9,604 nt of DNA from Chlamydiota bacterium (GTDB taxonomy: Bacteria; Chlamydiota; Chlamydiia; Chlamydiales; JAJFMK01). The DNA lies in contig JAJFMK010000095.1 in NCBI GenBank assembly GCA_021772215.1, positions 1 through 9,604 on the forward strand. Reading direction: 5' to 3'. The notes below the pieces were generated by a model. It searched no databases. It was not told where the DNA came from and saw only the letters and a list, made by a program, of their open reading frames with translations. The translations under genes were made by a program, and so were the position numbers. Below are positions 5,737-9,604 of the stretch, piece after piece; the stretch's first letter is position 1, and every line of letters begins with the position of its first letter.

Positions 5737-8700
5737 CTAATTCTTATGTACATAGGCTAAGTAGTAGCCCTCATTTTCGATTTTATTTTTTGCATCGTCT
5801 TCTTTGATGTAATACGATGGTTTTTCTTTATCATCGTATTCAATAAATAATTTTCCAGGTAGTGTCCAGCCTGGTTTCTTATACGTTTGCTTTATCAAGG
5901 AGGTATAGTGTCCACTTTCAGCGGAAGATCCTCCACTGTGACAAATGGCTGCGATGAGTTCATATTTGTGGTTTTTAGGTTGTTCGGTTAGATTTTGATC
6001 ATCATAAAAGGGTAGCTGTATTGTTGAGTTGAAGGGAATTTTTCCTTCAATTCGATACGAGGTGGCCCCTTCGAACACAAACCTTTTGGCGTGAATAAAG
6101 AGAAATGGCGGGGCTGGTTCAACAAAGTAGGTTGTTTTCGTCGCATCTACTAGGTCGATTTCATTATACTTAAAACCATTTCCTTGAGAGACAAGCAATT
6201 CTTCAGGCTGTGAATCCTTTTCAATTAAACTAGTGAGCGATTCACTATGCGCATTTACGATTTTCTGGTTACGTTGCGATTTATTAGGGATGCTGAGTCG
6301 GAGCTCAGCATGAGTAGCAGGCTTTTGACTGAAACATGGAGTATTTGCCAAAGCATACTTTTTTTCTTCAATTTGATGCAATGTGTCATATATACCATCT
6401 AATCGATCTCTTAAAAATCCGATCAATTCTTGTGGATCTTGTTGTGATCCCTCAGCATAATGCCATCCACAAATCTGCAGCAATCGAAAGAAAATCTTGA
6501 GATGTTTTTTTATTGTATCAGTATGTACATAGTTGCGGATTTGATGAATAATTGCACAAAGCTGTTGTTGTAAACTTCTTCGGTAAAGTAGTCTTTCTAC
6601 GCTTTCACCCTGGCGTTGGTTTATTTCTTGAGTCAGCATTTTATCAAAAAAGGAAAGATGTGCAAAAACTTGCAATACTGCGTTCATGTAGCAAGTATTC
6701 CCTAAATTAGGAAGGGGGGTTGTGAAATTGGTTTGTGCTGTAGTCGCAAGAGGGTTTGGTGCTATAAGAACAGCGTCCTGCACGCTTTCCCACATCAATT
6801 TTGCATAGCCTGGGTCGGTTGTTCTGTTTACTTTTATGCTATCTGATGCTCGTTGTGTGGGTTCTTGTAAAAAACTGTCCTCTTGATCTACAACAGCTAG
6901 TTCAGATTCCGCTTCTGACAGACTGTTTTGGCTATTCGAAGCTTGTGTTATATTTTGCGACTGATTTGCCTCTTCGCCTTTTTTAATAGGACAAATTTTA
7001 AATTCAAAACCCAGACCCTGCAGTTCATTAGCCAATCGAATTAGTTCTAATTTAGCCAGCGTGCTTTTGGATGTTGATTTAAAACTACAAAGAGTACTGT
7101 AAACTTGATCTTTTCGTTCTGAAAATTCTTCTAATTTAAATTTCCCTTGATTTGTTTCATAAAACCTCCCCGTTAAACGCCCAAATTTGTCTAAATATCC
7201 CTTTGTTTTGAGGTGTTCTATCAGTCGAGTTTGATTATTCAGATCACTCAGTCCCGCAATATCATTAAATATGTTTGGCGTGATCCTTGATGCTGTATTT
7301 GCTTCCTTATAAAGCGATTGGCTTTCATTTTCTAAAAAGGCGTAAACAAAAACGAGTTTTCGACTAAAAAATATATCGAAGAATTTTTCCTTTCCTAGGG
7401 AAATGAGTTGCTGTTTGACTAATGCCCGAAACCCTTCCTGCCCAGAATTGCTTCCTTCGTTCCATAATTCTTCAATATAGCTTTCTGCTTGATGAGAGGA
7501 GAGAGCGCTTCTGAATTCCTTAGCAGCATTAATTGCTTGAGAACAGGCGTCCCGTGTTGGTTGGCCCAAAGTCTCTTTGACATGGCAAAGATAAACTGTA
7601 TCTTCAGTATATTTAGCGACATCGCAGGGCTCTATTCCTCTCGGACATATTTGGTCAAAAACAAGATATCCTTCATTTGACCCAAACGGAATTCCATTGT
7701 TCTCTTTATCAAAAAGATAAGATCTATTGTACGTTTCTTCATCTTCGCAATCTTGAGAAAGAGCGAGCTGTTCGGTTAAGAACTTAACAAGTTCAGGGTA
7801 TATTTTCTCGAATGCAGGCATTGTTTTCAACGGATAGGGGAATGGGTTAGTAACGAATTGTTTGTCGTTGAGCACAAGGCGACTTCTTTTTAACTCTGCT
7901 AAAATTTCATCTAAATCATTTCCGAATTTTTCTTCTAGTTGTTCCTTTGGCGGAAGTTTGTTTTTTCTTAACACTTCTTTCTCGATTGAAATTTTGTGTT
8001 TTGAAACGATTTTATTTTTTAAGATTTCTCCAACGAGCTCACTTTGTTTCACCTCGTTATTTTTATTGACATACGATACCTCTACTGTTTTGAGGGCCTT
8101 CATCCATTTGCGAATTCCATTAGGGAATTGGAATTTTTTCTTGACAGAATTTTCTGTAATTTTGCCTCTTCTTTTGTTGCCCAGCCATGGATTTGGTAAT
8201 AATTTCACTTCTGGAGAAATGAGAGATTTTTTCAGCATAGCCTTAAAATCATCTTGCAATAGGGCGTGATGATCAGCGCTTAATCTGTACCACATTCCTC
8301 TGACTTTGAAGTAAGTTCCTTTGGTTGTTCGAACTTCTCCTTCAAGAAATTTGATTAGAATGTCGTCTTCCCATGTATCATCTCGCTTTTTGTATCGAAG
8401 TTTACCATTTTTAAAGATCTCAAGAAGAGTCTCTAAACTTTTTAAAGCTTCCGGATTATTCTCTTCTATGAAGCACATTACATGTTCGAGCGTTGGTGCT
8501 GCCTCACAAAGTAAAGAATAACGTGATTTAGCTTTGCCAATTTTAATTCCAGCAGCTGTAGTAAATAGAAATTCATCTAAAAAGCGATGTCTAAGAGAAC
8601 AAGAATAGGGTTGATGGTTTTGATGGGCTTCAAATATGTGTTTGATCAGAATTCTGTCTAATCCGTCAGCAGCACTTGGTGCAGGTTGTAAGAAGTGAAG

Positions 8701-9561
8701 AAACTCAAACCTAGGGTCAAGTTGTTCTCTATAATTCCTGGTTGTAAAGGTATCTTGGCCCCGGACAGCTTTTGAAAATAGATTTAAAATTAGCGCGTAG
8801 TTGTTGAGTGGTATTCTTCGAACAATTCTCACCAAACCAGCACCAATATTAATCGATGTTTTAGGTGGGATAGACTGTTTTAGTTCGGGAAATAAAACGC
8901 AGAGCTTCATTAGGGAAGATGTGTCGTCAATCTCTCCTCTTAATGACTCTATCAAATAATACATAGAGGAAGTTTTGATAAATTCATGTCCTGAGGGGTT
9001 GAGAAGTGTTTCTTTCACATTAGGCCCAACTAAGCAGCGCCTTGAGACTTCTAGGATCCGTTCCGGGTTTAACATTTTTGCAACAGTTAGGGGAAATTGA
9101 TAATTGATGCAGGCACGGACGGCTTTATAAGCGTTTCCTGAGCTTAAAGCCATGATTTCTCTTTGCGGAGTGCCTCGATAATAAAACAGTAGATAATCAG
9201 TCCCTTGCCGAGGGAGTAATCCAGTCACTCCCTTGTCTTCTAGCTCTTTGGCTAGTTGAGGCTTCATATTTTGAGTTTGGAGAGAGAGGATTGTTTGGAA
9301 ATTCATAGAGTTTTGAATCACTATTTTGCGTGATTTAAAATCTTGTGAATTACTGTCTTTTTTCTTTCTATTCTCGTTGTACACTTTGATGATGCGCCCA
9401 ATCACATCATCTAGCGCCATCTTGTTTATCTCATCTAAATCTACGCCCACAAAAACACTTGTCCGTTTGAAGCTCATGTATTGGATGCTGAGTTCTTGTA
9501 CCGGAGTAGGCTGTTGCAGCGTACTTGACGTAGTTGTTGAGACTGAAGGTGAACTGGTCAT
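5737..9561 (-). CDS. USP-family deubiquitinase fused to a large N-terminal DUF6119-like region (probable effector)
   Basis: This is a 1274-residue protein. Residues ~945-1272 form a eukaryote-type ubiquitin-specific protease (peptidase C19). The Cys box is LPNLGNTCYMNAVLQ, with N952 (oxyanion) and catalytic C957. The QQDPQEL box (1040-1046), FIHAKRF (1155-1161) and ELIAAICHSG with ESGHYTS carrying H1218 follow. The last box is EYDD with D1243 as probable third catalytic residue. The zinc-binding CxxC pairs of many USPs are absent. Before it lies a Gln/Ser/Asn-rich linker (~861-915). Residues ~30-850 resemble the sporadic DUF6119/TIGR04141 family: FPLTVAKML with RRCLVG (156-179), MWYRLSADHH (423-432), and IEPCDV...YLCHVKE...TRDACSQ (643-675). 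The first 22 residues are Ser/Thr/Pro-rich, as in secreted effectors. It probably removes ubiquitin from host proteins; export route and substrates are unknown. The gene is much more AT-rich than its neighbours and stands where the body of glgA would be. Confidence 0.9.
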   Translation of the reverse strand: MTSSPSVSTTTSSTLQQPTPVQELSIQYMSFKRTSVFVGVDLDEINKMALDDVIGRIIKVYNENRKKKDSNSQDFKSRKIVIQNSMNFQTILSLQTQNMKPQLAKELEDKGVTGLLPRQGTDYLLFYYRGTPQREIMALSSGNAYKAVRACINYQFPLTVAKMLNPERILEVSRRCLVGPNVKETLLNPSGHEFIKTSSMYYLIESLRGEIDDTSSLMKLCVLFPELKQSIPPKTSINIGAGLVRIVRRIPLNNYALILNLFSKAVRGQDTFTTRNYREQLDPRFEFLHFLQPAPSAADGLDRILIKHIFEAHQNHQPYSCSLRHRFLDEFLFTTAAGIKIGKAKSRYSLLCEAAPTLEHVMCFIEENNPEALKSLETLLEIFKNGKLRYKKRDDTWEDDILIKFLEGEVRTTKGTYFKVRGMWYRLSADHHALLQDDFKAMLKKSLISPEVKLLPNPWLGNKRRGKITENSVKKKFQFPNGIRKWMKALKTVEVSYVNKNNEVKQSELVGEILKNKIVSKHKISIEKEVLRKNKLPPKEQLEEKFGNDLDEILAELKRSRLVLNDKQFVTNPFPYPLKTMPAFEKIYPELVKFLTEQLALSQDCEDEETYNRSYLFDKENNGIPFGSNEGYLVFDQICPRGIEPCDVAKYTEDTVYLCHVKETLGQPTRDACSQAINAAKEFRSALSSHQAESYIEELWNEGSNSGQEGFRALVKQQLISLGKEKFFDIFFSRKLVFVYAFLENESQSLYKEANTASRITPNIFNDIAGLSDLNNQTRLIEHLKTKGYLDKFGRLTGRFYETNQGKFKLEEFSERKDQVYSTLCSFKSTSKSTLAKLELIRLANELQGLGFEFKICPIKKGEEANQSQNITQASNSQNSLSEAESELAVVDQEDSFLQEPTQRASDSIKVNRTTDPGYAKLMWESVQDAVLIAPNPLATTAQTNFTTPLPNLGNTCYMNAVLQVFAHLSFFDKMLTQEINQRQGESVERLLYRRSLQQQLCAIIHQIRNYVHTDTIKKHLKIFFRLLQICGWHYAEGSQQDPQELIGFLRDRLDGIYDTLHQIEEKKYALANTPCFSQKPATHAELRLSIPNKSQRNQKIVNAHSESLTSLIEKDSQPEELLVSQGNGFKYNEIDLVDATKTTYFVEPAPPFLFIHAKRFVFEGATSYRIEGKIPFNSTIQLPFYDDQNLTEQPKNHKYELIAAICHSGGSSAESGHYTSLIKQTYKKPGWTLPGKLFIEYDDKEKPSYYIKEDDAKNKIENEGYYLAYVHKN

Positions 9562-9604
9562 TCGTCGCTCATTTTAATGTTTTTTAGTTTAGATCAAGAA
9601 ATCC

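Noticed and set aside
5737..6720. Zinc-finger subdomain in the USP domain
   Set aside because: The few cysteines there do not form CxxC pairs, so a zinc-binding fingers region cannot be claimed.
7419..9577. Several 60-135 codon plus-strand frames opposite the deubiquitinase gene
   Set aside because: They are antisense to one long intact conserved frame and have no recognisable domains or ribosome-binding sites.
9562..9604. Promoter for the deubiquitinase gene (TTGATC and TAAAAT on the minus strand)
   Set aside because: The spacing is 15 nt and no clear ribosome-binding site is seen; too little upstream sequence remains in the window to judge.

Overview
The window looks like chromosomal DNA of a Chlamydiales bacterium, most likely one of the environmental (chlamydia-like) lineages. 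Two pieces of gene order support this. The first is the cluster of periplasmic thioredoxin-fold protein, rnpA, rpmH, rpmJ and rpsN. The second is a pgsA gene preceded by the 3' tail of glgA. Both match the order I recall from Chlamydia trachomatis (CT783-CT787, and glgA next to pgsA). A eukaryote-type deubiquitinase fits an obligate intracellular lifestyle. I cannot name the species.

Left part (1-2740), translation and envelope genes. It holds a small membrane protein (+), a hairpin, rpsN and rpmJ (-), a Tsr3/DTW-like RNA aminocarboxypropyltransferase (-) with its own promoter, and a secreted CGWC thioredoxin-fold protein (+). Convergent to the last are rnpA and rpmH (-). rnpA has no ATG, GTG or TTG start and appears to begin at ATT. 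Its 3' end overlaps the thioredoxin gene, and that gene's terminator lies antisense inside rnpA.

Middle (2740-5622). A Na+:alanine/glycine-type (AGCS) symporter (+) converges, with a 4-nt overlap of stop codons, on a two-gene minus-strand unit: pgsA (phosphatidylglycerophosphate synthase) and an unrecognised 271-residue protein. Immediately upstream of pgsA, 34 codons plus stop of a glgA (glycogen synthase) 3' end remain.

Right part (5623-9604). The body of glgA is replaced by one AT-rich gene for a 1274-residue protein. Its C-terminal third is a complete ubiquitin-specific protease (USP) domain with catalytic Cys, His and Asp. The first ~850 residues resemble the sporadic DUF6119/TIGR04141-type family. 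Rows sampled by hand give about 37% G+C in this gene against about 55% in its neighbours, which points to horizontal acquisition. This probable host-directed effector, and the scar it left in glgA, are the most interesting parts of the window. I found no tRNA, rRNA, CRISPR array, insertion sequence or long repeat, and no gene-free stretch above 300 bases.
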